Part shown: positions 10,141-20,148 of the stretch, piece after piece
How positions within the stretch are numbered: the first letter of the stretch is position 1
Layout: the number at the start of each line of letters is the position of its first letter
DNA from: Pyropia yezoensis
Taxonomy: Eukaryota > Rhodophyta > Bangiophyceae > Bangiales > Bangiaceae
Direction of reading: 5' to 3'
NCBI GenBank assembly: GCA_009829735.1
Contig: CM020619.1
Span: 7,058,375 to 7,122,374, forward strand
DNA: 64,000 nucleotides
Made by a program: the position numbers and the translations under genes
The notes under the pieces: generated by a model
The model's database searches: none
Seen by the model: only the letters and a program-made list of their open reading frames with translations
Told to the model about the DNA's origin: nothing

Positions 10141-11043
10141 GCCCACCCGGAGGATTAGCCCCCGGCCCCGCTTGTCGCGATCCCCACCTCCATCCCCGCC
10201 ACCGCAACCGCCTCCGCCACCGCAGCCGCCACCGCCTGCAGCTCCCGACGCTGCCACCGCCGCCGCCGCCACCGCCACCACCGCAAGTGCGACGGCGGGG
10301 GTAACTGCCAGCGGCTCTTCCACCAGCTTCGCCAGGACCGACGCCGGCTGGTGCGAGGGCTGCTGCGACGCCAGCTGCCGCGGCGCGCAGACCCTCCCGA
10401 AGCGGCCAACGGAGCAGGTGCGCAGCCACATACAGAAGGTTGGCCCGCGACTAGAAAGGGCCGAGCGCGGCCGCCCTATCTGCGGCGGCGCCTGCGTCTG
10501 CCTACCCGCCCAGCCCCATCCCCACAACATTACAGAGGCTGCTGGCGCAGCCGCCTCCCAGCCCTCCCACGCCCAGCGCAGTCGTCGTACGCGGGCTGAG
10601 AAAGCAGCTGCACGTCCTCCCCGACGCCTCTTCTCCCCTTGGCGCCGCGACGTGGCAACCGTCGCCGGTGCAGTCCCTCTCGCCCTCCCCGCTTCCCCTC
10701 GCCCCAAACGAGGCCGACGCGCCGAGGCGGCAACTCCGACGGCAAGCCCTTACCCCAGCGAAGGGCCCCCCTGACTCGCGCCCCCACTTCCAAGACGCTT
10801 CCCCAATCTTACACCCCTCAGGCGACTCGCCGCCTCCTCCCGCCCCCGCCCGCGCCCCCTCGCCCGCCCCTGTCCACACTGCACAGCCACTCGTGGCGTC
10901 AGTGGCGAACGCGACAGCCGTGTCCACTGCCGCCGCCGTGCACTCACCAGGAGCGTCTGATAGGAGGCGCTCGCCGACGGGGACCAGACGACCGGCGGGG
11001 GAAGCCCTCTGATGCGGCCGCGGAAGCGTCCCCGCGCCCGTTG
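10141..11043. other. Low-complexity GC-rich region
   Basis: CCGCCACCG-type repeats at about 10190-10290 give open frames in several phases (Gly/Cys-rich on minus, Pro-rich on plus). No conserved domain was seen. The right part could be the 5' coding part of copy C, since its frame is open from about 10639, but no in-frame ATG is evident there. Confidence 0.4.
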
Positions 11044-11583
11044 CCTGTGGCAAAAACCACTCACACACGCGGCACCCAAGTTGGGGCGGTGCGCAAGGGC
11101 TGCCTCCCGTGTCGGGGGAACCGGAAGAAGTGCAAGTCGCACACACTCTGTCCCTGTTGTGGGGCAAACCCCCCACGGACAAACAAGAGGATGGTGTGTG
11201 GTCCAACAGTTTCTTGGTCGGGACGGGGACGCAGGGCCAAGCCCCGCTGTCCCTCCCCTTATCCCTCCAGGGTCCACTCAGAATCTCGCCACTCAGAATC
11301 TCCCACCCCAGCACCTGCCCACCGGGCCACACGAAAATTCAAGACGATAAATGCAGAAAACCCTCAAATCCAAGTTGGATTTACTACTAAGCTAACTATC
11401 CCAAACTTAGGGAATATGGACCCAAATGCAGGGGGAGGAACGGATCAGGCTAGTGGCCTGCCGCCCCTTGCATGGCACGTGTTGCCCCCCTACCTGGGGG
11501 TCAATACTGCCACATTGCCGACGCCGCCTCGGGGGCCTTGGACGAAGGCCTGGGGTGAGAGCGGGGTGAGAGAAAAGTGGTAG
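11044..11583 (+). CDS. Cys-rich Zn-cluster-like protein module, copy C (most intact)
   Basis: This is the least damaged of three copies, with the frame open through to a TAG at 11583. Order: TRGTQVGAVRK, the cysteine cluster GCLPCRGNRKKCKSHTLCPCC (codons near 11097-11160), GANPPRTNKRMVCGPTVSW, a basic Ser/Pro-rich stretch (HSESRHSESPTPAPAHRATR), then the conserved tail FTTKLTIPNLGNMDPNAGGG and LPPLAWHVLPPYLGVNTAT. The spacing C-x2-C-x6-C-x5-C with a CRGNRKKC core resembles fungal-type Zn2Cys6 DNA-binding clusters. That is an analogy and not a verified family assignment. The frame extends left to 10639 without an ATG, so the start or an upstream exon is unresolved. The near-perfect inverted match to copy A at 5.84-6.30 kb implies recent duplication. 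Confidence 0.45.
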   Translation, partial: PVAKTTHTRGTQVGAVRKGCLPCRGNRKKCKSHTLCPCCGANPPRTNKRMVCGPTVSWSGRGRRAKPRCPSPYPSRVHSESRHSESPTPAPAHRATRKFKTINAENPQIQVGFTTKLTIPNLGNMDPNAGGGTDQASGLPPLAWHVLPPYLGVNTATLPTPPRGPWTKAWGESGVREKW

Positions 11584-11970
11584 GGGAGGGAGCCGTCACA
11601 CCGGCGGACGTGTCGGCCCCCTGACGCCCAGTCGCTCGACACAACTGACGACAACAGAGGTGGCGAAGACGGCGGACTGCGCGCCGAGCGCGGCCACCAC
11701 CCCCGCCGCGACGCCCTGCAGGTCCCCCTTGTGCTACAAACTGTCCGTCGAAGACTGGCCTCCGAAGAGCTGGGATGGTGAGCGCGCCATCGTGGCGGCA
11801 GGGCTGGGGGGGTGGGCAGGTAAGAAGGGGATGCACGGGGTGGAGCGTGCGCAAGAGGAACATCCACCTGATCGTAAGGACGATAGATTCTGGAAACTTA
11901 CCCTCATTACGCAATCAACAGTGGAGTCACCAACAGCAGGGATGGGATGCTCACCAGTACAGTGCGTACG
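11584..11970. other. Gene-free spacer
   Basis: No supported gene was found here. It lies between copy C of the Cys-rich module and the TATATGTGG inverted-repeat element. Confidence 0.4.
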
Positions 11971-12643
11971 GGGTTATATGTGGGGGTCATCTGGGAAAGT
12001 AGCCCACTTTTATTTTAGACTATATGCCAGGATTGAAGGACTGTTGCTGGTGTCGGACCAGTCCTTCTAATAAATGTGTATACAATTTGGTCACTGGTGC
12101 AGAGATGGAGTTGCCGCTGAGCGGTCGCTCTGCGGACAAGTCACAAGCCGGGGGTCAAACACGCTCCACGGGGGGACCGTGTCCAGCGCAAAGGTAAACG
12201 ACAGGTTCATAGCACACTCTCACGCACAGGGCTCACTCGTCCTCGGCCTCCTCGCTCAGTACCACCATGTCCACTGTGGCGCCAATAGCCTCTATGTCCT
12301 CCTCAGCTGTCAACCACTGTCTCGCCGCCACCTCCCGCTCCGAGGTACCCACATCCTCGAACTCCTCTGAGATGGTCGCGTTAGCCATAAAGGCGACAAT
12401 GTCTGAGACGTCCATGTGCGAGTTGTTAAAAGCCGGGACCACCCCGTGCACAGTGGTGGTGACGGCGGTGGGGTGTCGCGTCCGTGCGCGCCGTGTTTGA
12501 CCAGAATAGCAATTGTATTTCTGGCCAGTCCTAATTTGTGAGTGTCCGCATTCGAATTCTGGTGGGATAGAGACTTCTCTTCATAAATGGAGAGTTTCCC
12601 TCGTGCGAGTGCGGCTGGGTTATATGTGGACCACATATAACCC
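11971..12643. mobile_element. Candidate DNA-transposon remnant with GGGTTATATGTGG ends
   Basis: GGGTTATATGTGG at 11971-11983 recurs inverted as CCACATATAACCC at 12631-12643. The right end also carries a second direct copy at 12617-12629, forming a perfect palindrome. Inside, on the minus strand, is a short acidic C-terminal coding fragment (12230-12451). No clear target duplication was found. A decayed DNA transposon whose right end has been inverted onto itself is the simplest reading, but the superfamily cannot be assigned. Confidence 0.4.
12230..12451 (-). pseudogene. Acidic C-terminal exon fragment, possibly of a transposase
   Basis: A 72-codon minus-strand frame contains MDVSDIVAFMANATISEEF, EREVAARQWLTAEEDIEAI and an acidic end (SEEAEDE, stop). 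The strand-specific codon quality, and a CACTGTGCACG sequence just upstream that could be a splice-acceptor context, suggest the last exon of a longer gene. No catalytic motif is present. Acidic tails of this type occur at the C-terminus of pogo/Tigger-like transposases, which would fit its position inside an inverted-repeat element, but this is a guess. No upstream exon was recognised. Confidence 0.35.
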
Positions 12644-12648
12644 AGCCG
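12612..12648. repeat. Perfect palindrome, 18-bp arms, 1-base centre
   Basis: CGGCTGGGTTATATGTGG at 12612-12629, then A, then the exact reverse complement to 12648. The inner part equals the left end of the candidate element at 11971. It may be a joined pair of transposon ends. Confidence 0.85.
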
Positions 12649-12651
12649 GAC

Positions 12652-14256
12652 ATAGTCCAATAACTACTGTAACGCGGCGAAGGGCATGTAACTCTCCCTT
12701 ACAGCACAGAGCGGGAGCCATTCAGCTGGCCGTGCTTGCTGGGCGGTTTGCCCCAGGCCCACGCACACCTAGTCAAGGTGTGCAGCCTGGGTTTCTTTAC
12801 ACAAACCTTTTCAAAGAAACGTGCAGCCCTGTGAGTGGCTGAGAAGAAAATTAGGGTTTTTTCATGACCCCAATTTTCACCCCACGCCACAGAGGCCGTG
12901 AGGGACGGTCGGGCGCAGCCCCGGTGACGCGGCCACCCGGATCTTGCGCGTGAGTGTGTCCCCGCGTTTGAGTCTACCCCACTCCTTAGACGACATTTCC
13001 ACTCCTCCCCCACCTCCTCCCGTCGCCTTGACGCCTCCCCCTTCAACCCCCTCCCCGCCGAGGTCTGAAGGTGACAGCCCTTCCCCCATCAATGACCCCA
13101 ATCCTGTCGCTGTTACCCTGGGCATTCTCATACATCACTGAGATGTCCCAGGGAAGCGTCCGCGTGTGTACTATGAGGGTCGAAAAGCCTCCGAGATGCA
13201 GAGGACCGTAATTCCGCCACAGGCGGTAGAGTCGCAGTCATGGGGGGACCGCACCTCCCCCGAGACGTGAAAAGACGCCCCCTGCGCCGGGCCCACCCTT
13301 TTTTGACCTAGCCCACCCCGGGTGTGACGGGGAGTGAGCGTTTGGGGGGTGCACCGGGCGAGGGTGGGGGCCTTTGGGCGCTGTGCGAGGGGATGAGGTG
13401 GGGTGGGTGGCACTTCACCAAGGTGTGGTGTTTCGTTCCGGCAGCCGTTCTTGGAGGAACGGTTGACTCTCCTCTTTGCATTCTTTTCCATTCTCTTCTA
13501 TTCTCACCTGCCCCACGCGGCCGCGACAACGGGTGCAGGTGAACACGTGTACATTCTTTAACTTCCTGTGGCCCAAAGGAAGAAGAAGACCTGACACCTC
13601 GCTCTTGAGCCAATGCGGTGACAGAATTGCCTCTCAGAGCGATCAAAATGATCTTCGTCGGCCAATGAGGAGACGAGGGAGCCCGTGAAACCCAGGCTGC
13701 ACAAGAAACGCCCTCTTAACTAGGCGTGCACCCGGCCCGTGGTTTCCAGACGCTGGCGCCGTCGGGCCCGTTCTTACCAAGCCGGCTGGCTGGGTGGTTG
13801 GGGTCGGCTGCGTGGTGGCCATGCTGGGCAGGTTCGTGCAGCGGTGGGGGCGTAGTGTGGGCCTCGCCTTGCGTCGTGTCGTCGTGACGGCGGCCACGGC
13901 GCCCGTGGCCGTGCCCGTCACCGCCCCCCTTGGACGACTGTGCCGGCGTGCCGGCGGGGTGACGCGACGCCGCCGCAAGGCCCGTGGCCGCTCGGCGTGG
14001 CCGGGTACGCGGCTGGCCGCCGCTCCTCCCCCCGGCGAATCCCCTGCTCACCTTGTGGGGGTCCCTCCTTGTGCCTTCTATTCCCCTTTTTTCGGCTGCG
14101 CCCCTCTGACGCTTCCCTAGACGACCCCGTCCATGCGGCGCTGCCCACTACTTCCGGCTGCTCCTCCACCGCCCCCTTCCCACTCCTCCCCACCCCTCCT
14201 CCCTCCTTTCCTTCCCTATTAGCCTCACCTCTCCTTGACCATTTCCCACTGAGGCC
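12652..14256. other. Intergenic region upstream of the flippase gene
   Basis: No conserved coding sequence was recognised. A short inverted repeat lies at about 12795-12825 (GGTTTCTTT and AAAGAAAC). The last 200 bases before the flippase start are pyrimidine-rich (CCTCCACCGCCCCC, then CTCCTCCCCACCCC), as expected of a 5' leader in a GC-rich genome. Open frames at 13.7-14.2 kb on both strands look compositional. Confidence 0.4.
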
Positions 14257-17200
14257 ATGGCTGGTGGGGACGCCGCCTCCTCGGCGCCCCCCCCGCCGCG
14301 GCGGTCCAAGCGGGTGGGCTTCCGCCTCTCGACGCCGGCCCAGGCGGCAGCGCCCGACACCGGCGACGGCTTGACCGGCGACGAAGACGCTGCGGGCTGG
14401 GCCGCCGGTGGCGGCGGGGGTGCCCACGGAGGGGCCGGCGGTGGGAGTGGCGGTGGTGGCGATGGGGGCACACCCCTATTGTCCCGGTCCTCGTCGGCCG
14501 CCGGCGGGGGTGCCGCCCCAGCCATGGAGGAGCTCCCCCACTTTGTTATGCTTGCTGACGCGGACGCGGCGGCACTCGCAGACGCCCCCGACTCGAGCAT
14601 TGGCGGCGGGGGGGGGGCCACCGACTCGTTTGACCTGACCCTCTTGCGGGGCGCCTCAACGGCGGCGGCGCAGCTGTTGAGTCGTGGCCGGGAGATTCGC
14701 CGGCGGAGCAGGCAGCGGACGGCCGCGCCGGCCACGCGGTTAGCAGGGGCGCTGCCGCTGAACATGCCCTTCTTGTCAACGTTTGGGGGGGGGGTCCGCG
14801 CGCCCGTTGACGGTGGAGTAGGTGGTGCCGGGGGAGCAGGCAGCGGCGGCCGCTGTGGTGGTGGCGATGGACTCGCGCGGGTCGTGACCTTTAACGATGC
14901 CGACGCGAACAAGGCTCGCGGCTACGCCAACAACTACGTGTCGACGACCAAGTATTCGCCGTGGAACGTGGTGCCCAAGTTTCTCTGGGAGCAGTTCACG
15001 CGCTTCTCCAACGCCTACTTTTTGATTGTGGGCATCCTTTACACCATTGACTCTATCACCCCCGTTTTTACGGCTGGCCGGTACGGTGCACTCTGGTCGC
15101 TCGCGCTGGTCGTCGTCATCTCGGGCATCAAGGAGGCACTGGAGGACTGGCGACGTTACCGAGAAGACCGGCGGGTCAACCGGGCCACCACTCACGTCGT
15201 GCGGCTGGGGGGGGAGGTGGAGGAGTGTCGCTGGGATAGCGTCCACGTTGGCGACATTCTCCGCGTTAACAATGGGGAGCAGTTCCCGGCAGACCTGCTG
15301 CTGCTGGCGTCGTCTTCTCCCGATGGGCTGGCGTATGTGGAGACCAAGCAGCTGGACGGAGAGAGCAACCTTAAGCTGAAACTCGCGCCCCCAGAGCTGT
15401 CCTCCCGGTTCTCTCGCGTCGCCTCTTGTGGGGCCGTAAGCGGCTCTGTCGAGTGCGAGCCCCCGAACGACCGGTTGTACCGGTTCAACGGTCGCTGTTT
15501 GCTGGCACCTGGGGGTGGGGAGGGGGAGGAGCAGAGCCGGGAGCCGTCCAGTGACGGCCGCGATATTTGCGCGGCGGCTACCGCCCCTTTGGTTGGTGCT
15601 GCCGCTGGAGGCGCCGCTGGTGCCGCCTCCTCTGCTCCGACCTCGTCGGCCTCCGAGTCGCAACTGCCGCTCGGCCCTGAGCACCTCTTTATCCGGGGCT
15701 CCTCTCTGCGCAACACAGAGTGGGTGCTAGGGCTGGTGCTCGCAACTGGGCGGGATACGAAACTGATGCAAAACATGAAGACGAGACCACGAAAGTCTTC
15801 CCGCCTTGAGAAGGAGACGAACAAGCACTACTGGCTATCACTTCTGCTCCAGCTGGTCATTGTGGTTGTACTGACCAGCTTGTCCGCGCGGAACTGCTCG
15901 CGCCTCTCGGAGGTGTGGTACCTGTTTGAGCCACTTGGCTGTTCCCCCGGCGAGTCATTCCTGCGCTTCTTCACGTTCTTTGTCACCTTCTCTGGACTCA
16001 TCCCCATCTCTCTGTATGTGTCAATGGAGATTGTGCGTGGTTTCCAGGTCTACTTTATTGAGGGTGATGCTCTAATGATGGACCCAGCTACTGACGTGCG
16101 CGCCGAAGTGCGCACGTCCAACCTTAACGAGGAGCTGGGCGTTGTGTCGTATGTACTGTCGGACAAGACGGGCACCCTGACTGCCAACAAGATGGAGTCG
16201 AAGCTTATCTCCCTCAACGGCCGGGTCTACTCTGGTCTGCAGCGGGAGTCGGTGGAGAGGGCCGTGGCCGGTGACGGCGGTGGCGGTGGAGGCGACGGCA
16301 GCTCGTTGTCGATGGACACGGGCGGCAGCCAGACGCCGTCGACGTCGGTGGGGGCGGCGGCCGAGAGCCTCTCTGACCTGGTCATGGCGCTCAAGCTGGC
16401 TGAGAAACGGCGTCAGCGGCCTTGGCAACACTACGAACCGACACAATCTTACAGTAGACACCGGCATGGAGAAGATGGCGACGAGTCTCTGTCTGACAGT
16501 GACGGTAGACATTCTGGCGCAGATGGCGCTGACGCAGGGTCGCGGCGGTCGCGGCGAAGCAGAAGACGGGGGCGGCCTAGCAGTAGCAGCAGCAGCTCTA
16601 GCTCTTCGTCTTCCCTCTCCAGCAGCGAGGAGAGTCCGTTAAGTGGGGGTGGGGAGGACTCTGACCGCTTCACTCGAGGGGACCTCGCCGCGGCCGGTGA
16701 CGCGTTGCGGCTGCTGGCGATATGTCATACTGTTGTAGCCGAGGGTGGACCCGACGGGGAGCTGTTGTATCAGGCGTCAAGCCCCGATGAGGCGGCACTG
16801 GTGCAGGCTGCTCGCTCCCACGGCTTTACGTTTTTGAGGCGGTCGAACACGTCGGTGTTGATCAATGTGTTTGGGCGGGAAGAGGAGTACCACATCCTGG
16901 CAGTGCTCGAGTTCGACTCAGCCCGCAAGCGCATGTCTGTCATTGCGCGAGGCCCCGACGGGCAGGTACGGGTATACATGAAGGGCGCTGACTCGGTGGT
17001 TTTTGCGCGCCTCGGGGCGGGCGAGCCAGTCGATGCGACCTCTCATCATCTGCACGACTTCGCTGTTGCTGGCCTGCGGACGCTGTGCCTTGCTTCTGCT
17101 GTCGTGGGTGAGCGCCGTTTCCGCAAATGGCATACCCGCTACCGTGCAGCGGGTGCGTCAGGCGAGGGCCGTGATGATCGCCTTGCCGAGGTAGCAGCGG

Positions 17201-19479
17201 AAATTGAGGTTGGACTTTCGCTGCTGGGCGCCACTGCGATTGAGGACAAGCTTCAGGACGGAGTGCCCGAGACGCTGCAAGTACTTGAGCGGGCGGGCGT
17301 TAAAGTGTGGATGCTGACTGGGGATAAGCTGGAGACCGCCATCAACATCGGCCTGTCTTGCGGCATGCTGGACGATGGGATGGACGTGGTGGTTATCAGC
17401 GAGGACAGTGTGGACGGTGCCAACGCGCAGCTGGAGCGTGCCATTGGGCGCTGGTCCGCCTTGCGACTGGAGGACACCCCCGGTGCGCCGCCACGCACCC
17501 TGGGCTTGGTTATTGACGGCCAGACACTACACTTTGCGCTGGCCGCTGAGCTGCACCGCAAGTTCATGCTTCTGGGCACAATGGCTCGGTCGGTGATTGC
17601 ATGCCGAGTGTCGCCCAAGCAAAAGACTGAGCTGGTGGAGCTGGTTCGCCGGCTGGCCAAGGACAAGGTAACTCTCGCTATTGGGGACGGCGCCAATGAC
17701 GTCGGCATGATTCAAGCCGCTCACGTGGGCGTCGGCATTGTGGGCGTGGAGGGTAAGGAGGCCAAGCTCGCATCGGATTTTGCGATTGGCCAGTTCCGGT
17801 TCCTCGCTCGACTCATGGTCGTGCACGGCCGTTGGAGCTACAAGCGACTGAGCAAGATGGTACTCTACACGATCTACAAGAACTCGCTGTTGACGCTATG
17901 TGAACTCTACTGGGCCACCTTCTCAGCCTACTCGGGCCAGCCGTTGTTTGACCCTTGGATGAGCGGCATGTACAACCTGCTGGTGGCATCGATCCCTCCG
18001 TTGGTGCTCGGCACGCTAGACCAGGAGCTTGGTGCCCGCTACGCCATTATGTTCCCCGAGGTGTACCGAAAGGGTCAGCGCAACTCGGCCTACTCTGGGC
18101 GGGTGTTCGTGAGCTGGCTGTTTGCGGCCATATGGCAATCTGCGCTGCTCTATTTTCTTGCCGTCTGGGGCGCTGGCGACCGGCCGGTGCGCAACGGCCA
18201 GCTGCTGGGCATGTGGTCCTTGGGTGCCCTGGTATTCACGTTGGTCCTCGCCGCTATCCACCTCACCGCCGCGGTGTACATGTCGTCGTGGACAGTGCTG
18301 TCGGCGACGGCCATGACCATTTCCTTCATTTCCTGGTACGTGTTGGGGCCACTCTTTTCCCTGCGCGCCATCTCCCTTGACTCGAACCTTGCGCCGAACA
18401 TGTACGCTGTGGTTCACCGCGTCTTCGAGGCCTCCCGCACGTGGCTGCTACTCATACTGGCTCCCCTCTGCTGCGTGCTGCCTGTGGTGTCCTTTCGGGC
18501 ATTTAAGCGGCACACCCGGCCCAACCTCAAAGCCATTGTACAGGAGTTGGCGCGGGTGGGCATGGGGCGGGAGGCCATCCTTGACCGCCTTCGGGGTATC
18601 AAGCCCTTTCCCGATGGCCCTGGCGACTCAGAGGCCCTAGCGGACCTCACGTCGGCTGGTGGGCCCCACGCTTCTGCACCGACCACCCCTGCTGGTGACG
18701 GTGGTGGAGGCGTGGGAACCCCTGCGAGCCCAGGTGGCCTGCCGTCGCCCCTTGTCTTCACGACCCTGGGCGAGCCGGCTGATGGCCTGCCATCGCCCCC
18801 GCAGTCGCCGGGCGTGACGTTTGTCAAGCGTGAGGCTCAGTACTTGTACAGTGGGTTTAACTTTGACGTTGACGAGTCGGCCATTGTGCTGCGTCTAGAG
18901 GCCGACCGGCGCGGCGGGCGCCGGCCGCTGCACCGGCAGCTAAAGCGCACCTGGTCTGACACTGAGCTGCACGGCGGCAGCAGTGGTCGCCGCGGCGGGG
19001 GCCGCGGCGGGAGGTCGGGCGGCGGCAATGGCGGCAGCGGCAGCGGCAGCGGCAACGTCCTTGGGCGGCGGTCCTCGGCGGCGCGGTCTGCCCACAAGCG
19101 GTGCTTGAGTGCCGGCGATGCGCTGACCGACGCGCAACTGGCGCAACTGGACGATGATGACGACGATGCCGTGCCATCTGCTGACGCCCGCCCCGACCGC
19201 GTCCGCGTGCGGGGGGGCGGCAACACGGGCGGCCGGGGGTCGGGCAGCTCCCACCCCTGGGCCCTCCCTGCGTCTATACACGCACCCCCCGGGGGGGCAA
19301 TACCGCCGAGCAGGTCCGCGTCGGGAAGCCAGACGACGGACGTGGAGGGCGGTGGACCTCGTGAGGCGCTGCCGGAGGCCAACGCGGCCGACCGGCGGCG
19401 CGCTGCGAGGCGGCGACGGCAAAGGGAACTTCATGACACGCAGCACTGGTCTGACGACGAGGGTGCAGACGTGATGTGA
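14257..19479 (+). CDS. P4-type ATPase (phospholipid flippase)
   Basis: This intronless gene encodes 1740 residues. P4-ATPases move aminophospholipids from the outer to the cytosolic membrane leaflet. Evidence: the family N-terminal block NNYVSTTKYSPWNVVPKFLW and EQFTRFSNAYFL near residues 225-255; the actuator loop LDGESNLK at about 366-373 (the P4 version of TGES); the phosphorylated aspartate D636 in SDKTGTLTANKM; the nucleotide-domain KGAD; MLTGDKLETA near 1019-1028; and GDGANDVGMIQ at 1143-1153. Hydrophobic segments follow through FSLRAISL, then a basic tail. At 1740 residues it is several hundred longer than usual. Extra length comes from a Gly/Ala/Ser-rich N-terminus (about 1-215), a Ser/Arg-rich insert after the phosphorylation site (about 665-800) and a Gly/Arg-rich C-terminal tail. 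The core resembles the Drs2/ATP8A class. It would need a CDC50 partner, not seen here. Confidence 0.96.
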   Translation: MAGGDAASSAPPPPRRSKRVGFRLSTPAQAAAPDTGDGLTGDEDAAGWAAGGGGGAHGGAGGGSGGGGDGGTPLLSRSSSAAGGGAAPAMEELPHFVMLADADAAALADAPDSSIGGGGGATDSFDLTLLRGASTAAAQLLSRGREIRRRSRQRTAAPATRLAGALPLNMPFLSTFGGGVRAPVDGGVGGAGGAGSGGRCGGGDGLARVVTFNDADANKARGYANNYVSTTKYSPWNVVPKFLWEQFTRFSNAYFLIVGILYTIDSITPVFTAGRYGALWSLALVVVISGIKEALEDWRRYREDRRVNRATTHVVRLGGEVEECRWDSVHVGDILRVNNGEQFPADLLLLASSSPDGLAYVETKQLDGESNLKLKLAPPELSSRFSRVASCGAVSGSVECEPPNDRLYRFNGRCLLAPGGGEGEEQSREPSSDGRDICAAATAPLVGAAAGGAAGAASSAPTSSASESQLPLGPEHLFIRGSSLRNTEWVLGLVLATGRDTKLMQNMKTRPRKSSRLEKETNKHYWLSLLLQLVIVVVLTSLSARNCSRLSEVWYLFEPLGCSPGESFLRFFTFFVTFSGLIPISLYVSMEIVRGFQVYFIEGDALMMDPATDVRAEVRTSNLNEELGVVSYVLSDKTGTLTANKMESKLISLNGRVYSGLQRESVERAVAGDGGGGGGDGSSLSMDTGGSQTPSTSVGAAAESLSDLVMALKLAEKRRQRPWQHYEPTQSYSRHRHGEDGDESLSDSDGRHSGADGADAGSRRSRRSRRRGRPSSSSSSSSSSSSLSSSEESPLSGGGEDSDRFTRGDLAAAGDALRLLAICHTVVAEGGPDGELLYQASSPDEAALVQAARSHGFTFLRRSNTSVLINVFGREEEYHILAVLEFDSARKRMSVIARGPDGQVRVYMKGADSVVFARLGAGEPVDATSHHLHDFAVAGLRTLCLASAVVGERRFRKWHTRYRAAGASGEGRDDRLAEVAAEIEVGLSLLGATAIEDKLQDGVPETLQVLERAGVKVWMLTGDKLETAINIGLSCGMLDDGMDVVVISEDSVDGANAQLERAIGRWSALRLEDTPGAPPRTLGLVIDGQTLHFALAAELHRKFMLLGTMARSVIACRVSPKQKTELVELVRRLAKDKVTLAIGDGANDVGMIQAAHVGVGIVGVEGKEAKLASDFAIGQFRFLARLMVVHGRWSYKRLSKMVLYTIYKNSLLTLCELYWATFSAYSGQPLFDPWMSGMYNLLVASIPPLVLGTLDQELGARYAIMFPEVYRKGQRNSAYSGRVFVSWLFAAIWQSALLYFLAVWGAGDRPVRNGQLLGMWSLGALVFTLVLAAIHLTAAVYMSSWTVLSATAMTISFISWYVLGPLFSLRAISLDSNLAPNMYAVVHRVFEASRTWLLLILAPLCCVLPVVSFRAFKRHTRPNLKAIVQELARVGMGREAILDRLRGIKPFPDGPGDSEALADLTSAGGPHASAPTTPAGDGGGGVGTPASPGGLPSPLVFTTLGEPADGLPSPPQSPGVTFVKREAQYLYSGFNFDVDESAIVLRLEADRRGGRRPLHRQLKRTWSDTELHGGSSGRRGGGRGGRSGGGNGGSGSGSGNVLGRRSSAARSAHKRCLSAGDALTDAQLAQLDDDDDDAVPSADARPDRVRVRGGGNTGGRGSGSSHPWALPASIHAPPGGAIPPSRSASGSQTTDVEGGGPREALPEANAADRRRAARRRRQRELHDTQHWSDDEGADVM

Positions 19480-20148
19480 GCGGTGGTGTGCTGTGCATGG
19501 CTCGTCTGGGGGAGGGGAGGGCGACGCTCCTCGGCCTGTCAGTGTTGTGGACTCCGCCTGCCGGGGCGGCTGCGACGCGCAACCCTGTTGAGGGGTGTCT
19601 ATGTGGCACTGCCAGTGTGGCGCACGCTCGCCAGTGACCTTTTGAACCCGCCGCGCTCTGGCTTACATATCACCAAGCAAGACCTTCACCGACAGAGTAT
19701 GTACATACGAACGTCTCGCACACCATCATCGAAAGCACAGGCTGCAGCCACTGTTCCTCTCCCTCGGGTGGTATTTACTTTAATTTTTACTAATCACCAG
19801 TCATTCTCCGCATGTAGCTCCTAAAAGTGTCTCAGGTGAAATGTTTCCAGCAGGCTGTTTAAAACTGTGGACTTCAGTCGACGATTGTGTCATAATTGAC
19901 TCGGGCGATGGACACCGCGCCAGATCATTGGCCAGTTGTCGCGCATGCGTATTTTCGTGTCGGCCGTGGCCGCGGGCGACGGCCGTCGAACGACGTGTTG
20001 ATCCCAGGCACGCGTCGTTGTCGTACGCGGGCCCCTCCGGCGCCCGCTCGGCACCCTGTTCCCCCAAGAGACAGGTTTGGTACGCGTTTCCTGTGCTCTC
20101 TGCCCTTCCGCTGGCGGCGCTAGTGGAGCCCCTCCCCCCACGCTTACC
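19480..20148. other. Intergenic region between flippase and NOP56
   Basis: It holds the flippase 3' flank and NOP56 leader. AT-rich stretches at about 19770-19800 (ATTTACTTTAATTTTTAC) could serve the flippase 3' end. No gene was recognised. Confidence 0.4.

Noticed and set aside
9967-10707. 246-codon Gly/Cys-rich minus-strand frame
   Set aside because: The cysteines come from a CCGCCGCCA-type simple repeat; only its last part overlaps module copy B.
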